This document shows positions 1 to 8,371 of a stretch of DNA of 64,000 bases, piece after piece. Origin of the DNA: Bog-473 sp049513455 (lineage in GTDB: Bacteria > Actinomycetota > Acidimicrobiia > Acidimicrobiales > RAAP-2). The first letter of the stretch is position 1, and each line of letters opens with the position of its first letter. Location: the NCBI GenBank assembly GCA_049513455.1, contig JBEKWB010000036.1, positions 1-64,000 of the forward strand, read 5' to 3'. Under the pieces are notes generated by a model that worked only from the letters and a program-made list of their open reading frames with translations, searched no databases and was not told where the DNA came from. Both the position numbers and the translations under genes were made by a program.

Positions 1-3
1 TTT

Positions 4-78
4 TGGAGCGGAAGACGGGATTCGAACCCGCGACCCTCACCTTGGCAAGGTGATGCGCTACCGCTGCGCCACTTCCGC
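4..78 (-). tRNA. tRNA-Gly (GCC)
   Basis: Read on the minus strand this folds as a tRNA. The acceptor strand GCGGAAG (78 to 72) pairs with CTTCCGC (14 to 8). The T-loop is TTCGAAT and the anticodon loop TTGCCAA gives anticodon GCC, glycine. A discriminator T and an encoded CCA follow at 7-4. It lies downstream of the dut / WS-DGAT / oxidase operon on the same strand. Confidence 0.96.
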
Positions 79-187
79 GTGGGCCACGATCCTAGCGTGG
101 GCCCGGGCGGGGTGGGAACCGAGGTGATTCCTCTCGCCTACCTGCCCGTTCACGTTCTGGGGACCGGGAACGGTGGGCTCTGGGGGT

Positions 188-1561
188 TCAGATGGCCTTT
201 CCGGGATTGAGGATCCCCAAGGGGTCGAGGGCATGCTTCACGTCGCGCATGACGCTCAGGACATCGGTGCCGATCTGCTCTTCCAGCCACCCGCGTTTCA
301 GCGTCCCGACACCGTGCTCGCCCGTGATCGTGCCCCCGAGGGAGATGGCGAGGTCCATCACCTCGCCGAACGCCAACTCCGCCCGGGCCACCGCCGCCGC
401 GTCCGCCCGATCGAAGACGACGAGCGGGTGGAAGTTGCCGTCGCCCGCATGCCCGATGGTGGCGATGAGGGTGCCGCGTTTCTCCGCCACCCGCTCAACT
501 CCCGTGATGAGGTCCGCGACCCGCTTCAGGGGCACCCCGACGTCCTCGATGAGGACGCTGCCCATCTTCTCGACCGCCGGGATGGCCGCGCGCCGGGCGG
601 CCATGAACTGGGATCCCTCCTCCTCGTCCGCCGTCGAGTACACCTCGTCCGCCCCGGCCTCCCGGCAGGCGTCGATCATGGTGGTCACTTCGGCCATGCC
701 CTGGGCTCCCCCGACGTCGGACTGACCCAGAAGGAGCGCGCCGCAATCGGCGAGTCCCATGTTGAACTGGCGCTCGACGGCGCCTACCGAGGTGCGATCC
801 ATCAACTCCAGTACGGCGGGATTCCCACACGCGGCGATCGTCGAGATGGCATGGCCCGCACGCTCTGCGTCCGGAAAGGTCGCCACCATGGTGGTCGGTG
901 CCGGCGGTGGCGGCCGAAGACGAAGGCGTACTTCGGTGATCACCCCCAGCGTCCCCTCGCTCCCGGTGAAGAGCCGCTTGAGGTCGTAGCCCGCCACGTC
1001 CTTGATGGTGCGCCCTCCCAGTCGCAGCGCCCGGCCGTCGGCCAGCACCACCTCCAGGCCCAGGACGTAGTCCGTGGTGACGCCGTACTTCACACAGCAC
1101 AACCCGCCGGCGTTGGTCGCCACGTTCCCACCGATGGAGCAGATCTCGAAACTCGACGGGTCGGGTGGGTACCAGAGCCCGTGCTCCCGCGCCGCCATCT
1201 TGACCTCCACGTTCAGCGCTCCGGGCTGGGCGATGGCCAGGCGGGCCGACGCGTCGATCTCCACCCGCCGCATGCGCTCGGTCGACAGGGTGACACACCC
1301 GTCGACGGCGACCGATCCGCCGGAAAGACCTGTGCCGGCGCCACGGGTGACAACCGGTACCCGGTGCGCGCTCGCCCAGCGCAGCACGGTCTGCACCTCT
1401 GCGGTGTCCGAGACCCGCACGACCGCCATGGGCCGCCCGACCTCCGCCGTGTTCGAGCGGTCGAACCGGTACCCCTCCATCAGGTCGCCTTCGCTGATCA
1501 CCGTTCCGAGCGGGAGGGCGAGCTCCAACTCCTCGACCAACGATGGCAGCGTGCGGCTCAC
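188..1561 (-). CDS. FAD-linked oxidase, glycolate oxidase GlcD / D-lactate dehydrogenase type
   Basis: This 457-residue protein is a full-length member of the FAD_binding_4 / FAD-oxidase_C family, which oxidises 2-hydroxy acids such as glycolate or D-lactate with a covalent-free FAD. The PCMH-type FAD-binding half carries TRGAGTGLSGG (residues 72-82) and the Gly-rich IGGNVATNAGG stretch (about 143-153). The C-terminal cap carries HAGDGNFHP (371-379) and GEHGVG (414-419), the usual substrate and metal-site signatures. Its ATG overlaps the stop of the upstream wax-ester synthase gene by four bases (ATGA), so the two are translationally coupled. There is no GlcE or GlcF partner beside it, which favours a stand-alone D-lactate or 2-hydroxyglutarate dehydrogenase over a three-subunit glycolate oxidase. 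The exact substrate is not decidable from sequence. Confidence 0.9.
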   Translation of the reverse strand: MSRTLPSLVEELELALPLGTVISEGDLMEGYRFDRSNTAEVGRPMAVVRVSDTAEVQTVLRWASAHRVPVVTRGAGTGLSGGSVAVDGCVTLSTERMRRVEIDASARLAIAQPGALNVEVKMAAREHGLWYPPDPSSFEICSIGGNVATNAGGLCCVKYGVTTDYVLGLEVVLADGRALRLGGRTIKDVAGYDLKRLFTGSEGTLGVITEVRLRLRPPPPAPTTMVATFPDAERAGHAISTIAACGNPAVLELMDRTSVGAVERQFNMGLADCGALLLGQSDVGGAQGMAEVTTMIDACREAGADEVYSTADEEEGSQFMAARRAAIPAVEKMGSVLIEDVGVPLKRVADLITGVERVAEKRGTLIATIGHAGDGNFHPLVVFDRADAAAVARAELAFGEVMDLAISLGGTITGEHGVGTLKRGWLEEQIGTDVLSVMRDVKHALDPLGILNPGKAI

Positions 1562-3006
1562 CCGGTGGCCCCCTGGGCGTCGAGCGCGCAGCCGACGAGC
1601 TCACCGAGGGCATCGTCGATCGACACGGCCAGGTCGTCGAGCTCGGGGAGCAGCTTGCGGCAGGCCAGCAACCCGAACTGGAGTTGATCGAGGTAGGAGA
1701 AGATGGTCACGTTCAACCCCACGCCCTCGGCGATCGGGCCGACGGGATACATGGCCTCCACCCGGCTCCCCGCGCAGAAGAGCGGGAAGTCCGGGCCCTT
1801 GATCCCCGACACCATCACGTTGAAGGGCGGGCGGACCCGGTCGAACAGCCGCGTACCGGCGACGGCACGGGCCACCCGCGACACCAGACCCGGGGCCGCG
1901 ATCTGTGCCACGTCCCCCACCAATCGCCCCCGGTGAAGTTGTTCCTGCTCCTTGGCCACCCTGGTCGAGCGGGCGATGGCACCCAGCCGCTGCACGGGAT
2001 CGTCGATGTCGGTGGCCAGCGACACCAGCATGGCCGAGAGCTGGTTGCCCAGTGCTTCACCGTCGACACCACGCTCTTGCCGGGTCGACACCGGCACCAT
2101 GGCCACCAGGGCCCGCTCGACCAACTCCCCCCTCGCCGACAGCAGGCGACGGAGACCGCCGGCCACCCCGGCCAGGAGCACGTCGTTCACCGTGCCTCCG
2201 AAGACGCGGCGGACGAGCTTGGCGTCATCGAGCGGGATCGACAGGGACGAGAACCTCTTGCGATTGGACACCGCGCCGTTTATGGAGGTCCGCGGCGCGG
2301 AGAAGAAAGCGGGCGGCGGCGACTCTCCCCGGCTGCGCAATTCGCGATTGTGCATGCCGAGGTCTGCGACGACCTCCACCCCGGCGTCGAGCGTGGTGAG
2401 GATCCGCGCCGGTTGGTGTGACAGCGACGACGCGGCATAGCGCAGCATCTGCGCGCTACCCGGCAGCGGGGCCGGCTCCCACGGCTCCGGCGGGGCGGCC
2501 ACGATGCGGGCCCGGGGACTGAGGTCCAAGAACGCGGCCAGAATCGAGGCGCCGCTGACACCGTCGAGAATGGCGTGATGCACCTTGGCGATCAGCGCGG
2601 TGCGACCCCCGGCCAGCCCTTCGACCACGAACATCTCCCACAGAGGGCGATCGGGATCGAGCGGGCGGCTCATGGCGGCGGCTACGAACACATCCAGTTC
2701 GGCCCGGCCCCCCGGTGAGGGGAGGCTGGCGCGGGTGAGATGGTCGTCCAGTTCGAAGTCCGGGTCGTCGATCCAGACCGGGTGATGGAGGCCCAGCGGC
2801 ACCCGCAAGGCCCGCTGGCGCAGCTGGCCGACCAGATGGAGTCGCTGCGCGATCACGCGTCGAATCTGGGCGTACCGCGTGGAGGGCGAGAAGAGCGAGC
2901 GAGCGCCCTCCGGGGGGTCGAGCACCAGGACCGCCCCCACGTGGAGGGGGGTCGTCGGTGTCTCGAGAGACAGGAATGCCGCGTCCAACCCTTCCAACGG
3001 TTGCAT
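1558..3006 (-). CDS. wax ester synthase / diacylglycerol acyltransferase (WS/DGAT)
   Basis: This 482-residue protein is of the actinobacterial WS/DGAT (Tgs/AtfA) family. The family transfers acyl-CoA to fatty alcohols or diacylglycerol to make wax esters or triacylglycerol at the membrane. The catalytic HHxxxDG motif is intact as HHAILDG at residues 143-149. The start MQPLEGLDAAFL and the later NVMVSGIKGP segment are typical of the family. It lies 2 nt after dut and overlaps the downstream FAD-oxidase gene by 4 nt, so the three are probably one transcript. Linking dut to storage-lipid synthesis looks positional rather than functional. The choice between wax ester and TAG product is open. Confidence 0.93.
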   Translation of the reverse strand: MQPLEGLDAAFLSLETPTTPLHVGAVLVLDPPEGARSLFSPSTRYAQIRRVIAQRLHLVGQLRQRALRVPLGLHHPVWIDDPDFELDDHLTRASLPSPGGRAELDVFVAAAMSRPLDPDRPLWEMFVVEGLAGGRTALIAKVHHAILDGVSGASILAAFLDLSPRARIVAAPPEPWEPAPLPGSAQMLRYAASSLSHQPARILTTLDAGVEVVADLGMHNRELRSRGESPPPAFFSAPRTSINGAVSNRKRFSSLSIPLDDAKLVRRVFGGTVNDVLLAGVAGGLRRLLSARGELVERALVAMVPVSTRQERGVDGEALGNQLSAMLVSLATDIDDPVQRLGAIARSTRVAKEQEQLHRGRLVGDVAQIAAPGLVSRVARAVAGTRLFDRVRPPFNVMVSGIKGPDFPLFCAGSRVEAMYPVGPIAEGVGLNVTIFSYLDQLQFGLLACRKLLPELDDLAVSIDDALGELVGCALDAQGATG

Positions 3007-3008
3007 GC

Positions 3009-3452
3009 TCAGGTCCCGGTGTGGCCGAATCCGCCCGCGCCGCGCGTGGCCTCTCCCAACCCCTCGGCGGGCACCGGGTCGAACATGGCTTCTTCGACGC
3101 GCACGATGACCAGTTGGGCGATCCGGTCGCCCCTGCTCACCGCGTAGTCGTCCACGGGATCGTGGTTCACCAACAGCACCTGGAGTTCACCCCGGTAGCC
3201 CGCGTCGATGAGGCCAGGCGCGTTCAGGCAGGTCACCCCATGCCGCAACGCCAGTCCACTCCGGGGCAGGACGAGACCGGCGTGTCCCTCGGGGATGGCC
3301 ACCACGACACCGGTCGGGACGAGGGCGCGGCCGCCCCGGGCGGCCAACACGACGTCCCGGCTCGCCATGAGGTCCGCCCCGGCATCGCCGGGCCGAGCGT
3401 AGGTGGGCATTCCCAGCTCCGAGTCGAGTCGATGGAGCGGCACACGGAGCAT
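3009..3452 (-). CDS. dut: deoxyuridine 5'-triphosphate nucleotidohydrolase (dUTPase)
   Basis: This 147-residue trimeric-type dUTPase hydrolyses dUTP to dUMP and diphosphate, keeping uracil out of DNA and feeding dTMP synthesis. All five family motifs are visible: GDAGADL (22-28), PRSGLAL (63-69), GLIDAGYRGEL (80-90), RGDRIAQL (107-114) and the C-terminal glycine-rich lid GGFGHTG (140-146). Length matches the usual 145-160 residues. The lid lacks the common Arg directly before the GG, having GAG instead; an Arg sits three residues earlier. It is the first gene of a minus-strand operon and is divergent from orn, with only 56 nt between the two start codons. Confidence 0.97.
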   Translation of the reverse strand: MLRVPLHRLDSELGMPTYARPGDAGADLMASRDVVLAARGGRALVPTGVVVAIPEGHAGLVLPRSGLALRHGVTCLNAPGLIDAGYRGELQVLLVNHDPVDDYAVSRGDRIAQLVIVRVEEAMFDPVPAEGLGEATRGAGGFGHTGT

Positions 3453-3508
3453 CGTTGGACATTACAAGGAGCGCACGCCCCGGACCGAGGCCGGTAGCAT
3501 GCCCGCCC

Positions 3509-4075
3509 ATGCTGGCCTGGATGGATCTCGAGATGACCGGACTGGATCCATCCCGGCACGTCATCGTCGAGATCGCCAGTCTGGTGACCGACGACGATCT
3601 GGCCATTGTGGCCGAGGGCCCCGACCTGGTGGTGCACGCCACGCCCGCACAGCTGGCCGAAATGGATGACTTCGTCACCGCCATGCACACCCGATCCGGG
3701 CTGCTCGAGGCGATCAACACTTCGACCCTGACGCTCGAGGAGGCGGGCGCCCAGACGCTGGAGTTCCTCAAGTTGCACATTCCCGAGGCCCGCACCGTCC
3801 CTTTGGCCGGGAACTCCATCGGCACCGACCGGCGCTTCCTGGCCACCCAGTTGCCCGAGATCGAGGAGTACCTCCACTACCGCTCCGTGGACGTCTCGAC
3901 CCTCAAAGAGCTCTGCCGGCGGTGGTACCCGCAGGTCGCCAAGACGGCCCCGGAGAAGAAGGGCGGACATCGGGCCCTGCAGGACATTCAGGAGAGCGTG
4001 GCCGAGCTCGCCTTCTACCGCTCCGCCATCTTCATCCCGACACCTCCTTCCACTCCCGCCACGCCCGACCCGTGA
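3509..4075 (+). CDS. orn: oligoribonuclease (DEDDh 3'-5' exonuclease)
   Basis: This 188-residue oligoribonuclease degrades 2-5 nt RNA fragments, and pGpG in organisms that signal with c-di-GMP. I chose the ATG giving MLAWMDLEMTG. An upstream in-frame ATG at 3455 would add 18 residues unlike the family and would run into the dut promoter. The DEDD residues are visible: D6 and E8 in MDLEMTG, the middle Asp near GNSIGTDRRF, and the final His-x4-Asp in GGHRALQDI. Its TGA stop overlaps the GTG start of the downstream acyl-CoA ligase, implying coupled translation. Confidence 0.96.
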   Translation: MLAWMDLEMTGLDPSRHVIVEIASLVTDDDLAIVAEGPDLVVHATPAQLAEMDDFVTAMHTRSGLLEAINTSTLTLEEAGAQTLEFLKLHIPEARTVPLAGNSIGTDRRFLATQLPEIEEYLHYRSVDVSTLKELCRRWYPQVAKTAPEKKGGHRALQDIQESVAELAFYRSAIFIPTPPSTPATPDP

Positions 4076-5865
4076 CCACGGAGAAGGACCCGCCGTCGGT
4101 TTCCCTCGCCGAAGCCGACGCGACCTTGACGGCGCCCGGGCAGCTGTTCGAAATGGAGGAGCGCACCATCCGGGGCGTCCCCACCCGCACGTGGAAGAAC
4201 GCCCCGGTGTCACTGCGCGCCGTCCTCGATCTGTCCCTCGGGTACGGCGACGCCACCTACCTCGTCTACGAGGACGAGCGGACCACGTTCGCCGAGCACT
4301 ACCGGATCGCCTGCACGCTGGCCCACCGCTTGGTCGACGAATTCGGCGTGGGGCAGGGTGACCGCGTCGCCATCGTGATGCGGAACCTGCCCGAGTGGGT
4401 GATGGCGTTCTGGGCCATCACCCTGACCGGCGCCATCGTCGTGCCCCTCAACGCCTGGTGGTCCGGTGAGGAGCTGCGCTACGGGCTGGAGGACTCCGGG
4501 TCCAAAGTGGCCTTCGTCGACACCCAACGAGCGGAGAGCATCCGCCCCTTCCTGGGCGGCCTCGACGGGTTCACCGCACTCATCGTCACCGATGAGCACC
4601 GCACCGTGGCCGACCCGCCGCCCTTGGTGCGCCACGCACCCGAGGGATCTGCTCCGGTCACCGAATGGCCCTTCGCCCTGGCGCTCGGCCCCGTGGACGC
4701 CGGAGCGGTGCCGCCCGACGTCACCATCGATCCCGACGACGACGCCACCATCTTCTACACCTCGGGCACCACGGGACGTCCGAAGGGTGCCGTGGGCACG
4801 CACCGCAACATGTGCACCAACTTGATGAGCCTGTTCTTCCTCACCACGAGGGGCCAGCTCCGGTTCGGTAAGTCCCTCACCGACCCCGCAGGCACGCGGC
4901 AGATGGCGTATCTGCTGTCCGTGCCCCTGTTCCACGCCACGGGCTGTCACTCGGTCATGGTGGGGAGCACCGGCGCCGGCGGGAAGATCGTCATGATGCA
5001 CCACTTCGACCCCGCCCGCGCGCTCGAGCTGATCGAGCGGGAGCAGGTCACTACCTTCGGCGGCGTGCCGGCCATGGTCATGCAGGTCCTCGACTCGCCC
5101 GCCTTCACCAAGTACGACACCTCGTCCGTCCGCAGCGTGTCCTACGGCGGGGCGCCCGCACCTCCGGACCTGGTGCGGCGGATCCGGGAGGCTTGGCCGG
5201 TCGGGCAGCCGTCCAACGGCTACGGCCTGACCGAGACATCCTCGGTCACCTCCATGAACACGGGTGCCGATTATGTCGCCAAGCCCGACAGCGTCGGGCC
5301 GCCGGTTCCGGTGAGCGACGTCGCGATCATCCCCGAGGGGTTTACCCGCGCCGAGCCGGCGGACACGCTCCCCCGAGGCCCCGAGGTGCGGGGCGAACTG
5401 TGGATAAAGGGACCACAGGTGGTCCGCGGCTACTGGAACCGCCCGGTCGAGACGTCCCAGGTCTTCACCCGGGGCTGGCTCCACACGGGCGACATCGCCC
5501 GGTTGGACTCCGAGAACTTCATCTACATCGTCGATCGGGCCAAGGACATGATCATCCGGGGCGGCGAGAACATCTACTCGGTGCAGGTCGAGGCAGCGCT
5601 GTTCGAGCACCCTGCCGTGGCCGATTGCGCCGTGATCGGCATCCCCGAACCCACGCTGGGCGAGGAGGTGGGCGCGGTCGTCGTCCTCCGGCCCGGCCAC
5701 AAGGTGGGTGCCGAGGAGCTCTCCATGCATGTCCGCCAGCGGCTGGCCGGCTTCATGGTCCCGACCCATATCTGGTTCAGGGACCAACCCCTCCCCCGGA
5801 ACCCGGCGGGCAAGATCCTCAAACGCGAACTACGTCAGGAGCTGCTGGGGCCGGCTCCCTCGTAG
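4072..5865 (+). CDS. AMP-dependent acyl-CoA synthetase / ligase (class I adenylate-forming)
   Basis: This 597-residue ANL-superfamily enzyme activates a carboxylic acid with ATP and then CoA. The start is the GTG that overlaps the orn stop (GTGA). Visible core motifs are the P-loop YTSGTTGRPKGAVG (A3), NGYGLTETSS (A5), LHTGDIARLDSENF (A7), the hinge DRAKDMIIRGGENIYS (A8) and the C-terminal catalytic lysine in PRNPAGKILKREL (A10). The sequence looks like a FadD-type medium or long-chain ligase, but the substrate is not predictable. A strong bidirectional hairpin follows its stop. Confidence 0.92.
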   Translation: MTTEKDPPSVSLAEADATLTAPGQLFEMEERTIRGVPTRTWKNAPVSLRAVLDLSLGYGDATYLVYEDERTTFAEHYRIACTLAHRLVDEFGVGQGDRVAIVMRNLPEWVMAFWAITLTGAIVVPLNAWWSGEELRYGLEDSGSKVAFVDTQRAESIRPFLGGLDGFTALIVTDEHRTVADPPPLVRHAPEGSAPVTEWPFALALGPVDAGAVPPDVTIDPDDDATIFYTSGTTGRPKGAVGTHRNMCTNLMSLFFLTTRGQLRFGKSLTDPAGTRQMAYLLSVPLFHATGCHSVMVGSTGAGGKIVMMHHFDPARALELIEREQVTTFGGVPAMVMQVLDSPAFTKYDTSSVRSVSYGGAPAPPDLVRRIREAWPVGQPSNGYGLTETSSVTSMNTGADYVAKPDSVGPPVPVSDVAIIPEGFTRAEPADTLPRGPEVRGELWIKGPQVVRGYWNRPVETSQVFTRGWLHTGDIARLDSENFIYIVDRAKDMIIRGGENIYSVQVEAALFEHPAVADCAVIGIPEPTLGEEVGAVVVLRPGHKVGAEELSMHVRQRLAGFMVPTHIWFRDQPLPRNPAGKILKRELRQELLGPAPS

Positions 5866-5886
5866 CGGCACCGGTCCCCCCCACGC

Positions 5887-5920
5887 GACGATGCCGGCCC
5901 CGGGGCGGGCCGGCATCGTC
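5887..5920. terminator. bidirectional hairpin terminator between convergent genes
   Basis: A perfect 14-bp stem, with arms 5887-5900 and 5907-5920 and a six-base loop, sits between the convergent acyl-CoA ligase and peroxiredoxin genes. There is no U-tract, as is common for actinobacterial hairpin terminators. Confidence 0.75.
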
Positions 5921-5961
5921 ATCGCGGCGTGCAATCCGCCAGGCGAAGGGTGCAGGACCTC

Positions 5962-6597
5962 TCAGCGGTTGGGCTGCGGGGTCACCCGAAGGTAGGGCTT
6001 GAGAGCCTTCCAGCCCTTGGGGAAGCGGTCCTTGGCCTCGTCGTCGCTCACGGCGGGCACGATGATGACGTCCTCGCCGTCCTTCCAGTTCACCGGCGTG
6101 GCCACCTTGTAGTCAGCCGTGAGCTGCAACGAGTCGAGCACCCGGAGGATCTCGTCGACGTTGCGGCCGGTGGAGGCCGGGTAGGTGAGGGTGAGCTTGA
6201 CCTTCTTGTCCGGCCCGATGATGAAGACCGAACGCACCGTCAAGGTGTCGTTGGCATTGGGGTGGATCATGTCGTAGAGGTCGGCCACCTGGCGGTCCTC
6301 GTCGCCGATGAGGGGGAACGCCAGGGCCGAGCCCTGCGTCTCCTCGATGTCGCCCGCCCAACCCTTGTGAGACTGGACCGAGTCGACCGAGAGGCCGATC
6401 AGCTTGGCGTTGCGCTTGTCGAACTCGGGCTTGGCCGCCGAGAACGCGCCCAGCTCGGTGGTGCAGACCGGCGTGAAGTCCTTGGGGTGCGAGAAGAGGA
6501 TCCCCCAGCTGTCGCCCAGCCATTCGTGGAAGTTGATCGTGCCGTCGGTGGTGTCGGCCGTGAAATCGGGAGCTGTGTCCCCTAGTCGAACTGCCAT
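5962..6597 (-). CDS. 1-Cys peroxiredoxin (Prx6/AhpC-TSA family)
   Basis: This 211-residue thiol peroxidase reduces H2O2 and organic hydroperoxides. The peroxidatic cysteine lies in FTPVCTTELG (about residues 41-50) with the upstream HPKDFTP element. The long C-terminal domain, ending KPYLRVTPQP, matches the Prx6 group rather than the shorter 2-Cys AhpC group, and no clear resolving cysteine is present. The start is supported by a strong AGGAGG ribosome site 6 nt upstream on the minus strand. It is monocistronic and ends against a hairpin terminator. Confidence 0.95.
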   Translation of the reverse strand: MAVRLGDTAPDFTADTTDGTINFHEWLGDSWGILFSHPKDFTPVCTTELGAFSAAKPEFDKRNAKLIGLSVDSVQSHKGWAGDIEETQGSALAFPLIGDEDRQVADLYDMIHPNANDTLTVRSVFIIGPDKKVKLTLTYPASTGRNVDEILRVLDSLQLTADYKVATPVNWKDGEDVIIVPAVSDDEAKDRFPKGWKALKPYLRVTPQPNR

Positions 6598-6775
6598 GGT
6601 GAGCCTCCTGTAGATGTCGCGCGCGGTTGTCGGGCACTAGACGTTAGCGGCTGGCTGCCCAATTGTCGACCGGGTGAGTCACCTTTTAGTGAGCGGTCGG
6701 TGATCCGCCTGTCATCGGGGTGACGGAGAGGGCCCCGTGAGCCACTGACCAGGCAGGTCGTGCGAGAATACAGGG

Positions 6776-7573
6776 GTGGCGCCCCCGTACACCCCCTACC
6801 GGGCCGACACCGTCGCGGTGACCCACGACGGTCCGGTCACCGTCGTCGAGATCACCCGGCCCGAGCGGCGCAACGCCGTGGACAGCCTCTGCGCCGACCA
6901 GTTGCGCCAGGCGTTCGTCGACTTCGATCAGGACAGGGGGCAGTCGGTGGCCGTGCTCACCGGTTCCGAGGGGACCTTCTGCGCCGGGGCGGACCTCAAG
7001 GCGGTGGCCGAGGGTGATCGCCGCCCCATCGCCGACGACGGGCCGGGGCCCATGGGCCCGACCCGACTGACCCTGTCCAAGCCGGTCATTGCCGCCGTCG
7101 AGGGCTTCGCCGTGGCAGGAGGGATCGAGCTGGCGCTGTGGTGCGACCTCAGGGTGGCGGCCGACAACGCCGTCTTCGGGGTGTTCTGCCGGCGTTTCGG
7201 GGTGCCGCTGTGCGACCTGGGAACGGTCCGGCTGCCCCGGATCATCGGGCACGGGCGGGCCATGGACCTGATCCTGACCGGGCGCGCCGTGGAGGGGCCC
7301 GAAGCGCTGCAACTCGGTCTGGTGAACCGGATCGTGGCCCCTGGTGCGGCGCGCCAGGCCGCGGTCGACCTGGCGCGCCAACTGGCCCTGCTGCCGCAGT
7401 TCTGTCTACGTTCTGACCGCATGTCGACGATCGAGCAGTGGGGACTCACCGAAGAGGAAGCCGCCGTGAACGAGGCCCGCCGCGGGCGCGCCGTGGTCGA
7501 CAGCGGAGAGACGCGCGAGGGTGCACAGCGCTTCGCCGCAGGGGCGGGGCGGGGTGGGGCCACCCTTGCCTGA
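6776..7573 (+). CDS. enoyl-CoA hydratase/isomerase (crotonase) family protein
   Basis: This 265-residue crotonase-fold protein starts at a GTG. The CoA and oxyanion-hole elements are clear: RNAVDS near residue 32, GTFCAGADLKA, and EGFAVAGGIELALWCDLRVA. The two glutamates that catalyse hydration in classical enoyl-CoA hydratases are not at their usual places. The first site reads VFCRRFGVP instead of a PEx motif, and the second reads LCDLGTVRLPR instead of PGxGGTxRL. It may therefore be an isomerase, thioesterase or other crotonase. An AT-rich GAGAATACA lies just before the GTG, which would suit leaderless transcription. The HAD gene follows after 15 nt. Confidence 0.85.
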   Translation: MAPPYTPYRADTVAVTHDGPVTVVEITRPERRNAVDSLCADQLRQAFVDFDQDRGQSVAVLTGSEGTFCAGADLKAVAEGDRRPIADDGPGPMGPTRLTLSKPVIAAVEGFAVAGGIELALWCDLRVAADNAVFGVFCRRFGVPLCDLGTVRLPRIIGHGRAMDLILTGRAVEGPEALQLGLVNRIVAPGAARQAAVDLARQLALLPQFCLRSDRMSTIEQWGLTEEEAAVNEARRGRAVVDSGETREGAQRFAAGAGRGGATLA

Positions 7574-7588
7574 CCCGGCGGTACGCCC

Positions 7589-8371
7589 GTGACCAACCAC
7601 CCAGCGCGGGATGCCTCTGTCGCCGCCGCCCGGCCGGCGGGCAAAAGACCCGTGGCGGCGTTCGACTTCGACGGCACCCTCACCAGCGGAGGGAGCGTCC
7701 TCCCGTTCCTCGTCGCCGTCCGGGGGTTCTGGCCGGTGCTGCGCGCCGTCGTCGCGCTCTCCCCCAAGATGCTCCGCGCCGCGTTGGTGGGAGGCACCGC
7801 GGCGGACACCGCGAAGGAGAAGCTCTTCACCCGCCTACTCGGCGGCCTCCCGCTCCGGGCGGTGGACGAGCGCTCCGTCGCGTTCGCGGAGCGCCATCTG
7901 GCCCGCCACCTCCGGCAGGACACCCGGTTGCGCCTGCAGTGGCACCAGCGCCAGGGGCACCACGTGGTCATCGTCTCCGCCTCCCCGGAGTGCTACGTGC
8001 GCCTGGCCGGCGAGCTCCTCGGGGTCGACGGCGTCCTCGCCACCCGTCTCGCCGTCGGCGGGGGCGGGCTCCTGACCGGCAACTACGAGGGGAAGAACTG
8101 CCGGGGGGCCGAGAAGTACGCCCGGCTGGTCGTCCATCTCCGGGCCAACGGGCTTCTCGGCGGTGGCGACGACCAGCCCGAACTGTGGGCCTACGGCAAC
8201 AGTCGCGGCGACCTCCGCCTCCTCCGCGCCGCCGACCATGGCGTCGACGCCGGGCTGTTGGGGCCTCTGGGACGCCTGCGGAAGTTCCCCCGGCTCGCCG
8301 ATGTGGTCAGGGAGTCCGAGGCGCGCGGTCAGCTCGGACTGACTGCGATGCCCACGACCCTCCCCGAATAG
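7589..8371 (+). CDS. HAD-superfamily hydrolase, subfamily IB (SerB-like)
   Basis: This 260-residue HAD phosphatase has the nucleophile motif DFDGTLT (Asp26, Asp28), a C1-cap region, motif II SASPECYVRL and motif IV YGNSRGDLRLL. Subfamily IB includes phosphoserine phosphatase and a large actinobacterial group of membrane-associated lipid phosphatases, so the substrate is uncertain. It starts with GTG 15 nt after the crotonase gene. Its last 43 nt overlap the end of the convergent SpoIID-like gene, so both proteins are encoded on opposite strands of 8329-8371. Confidence 0.85.
   Translation: MTNHPARDASVAAARPAGKRPVAAFDFDGTLTSGGSVLPFLVAVRGFWPVLRAVVALSPKMLRAALVGGTAADTAKEKLFTRLLGGLPLRAVDERSVAFAERHLARHLRQDTRLRLQWHQRQGHHVVIVSASPECYVRLAGELLGVDGVLATRLAVGGGGLLTGNYEGKNCRGAEKYARLVVHLRANGLLGGGDDQPELWAYGNSRGDLRLLRAADHGVDAGLLGPLGRLRKFPRLADVVRESEARGQLGLTAMPTTLPE

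Noticed and set aside
4210..5787. 525-residue minus-strand frame opposite the acyl-CoA ligase
   Set aside because: No family features; the plus strand contains all adenylation motifs.
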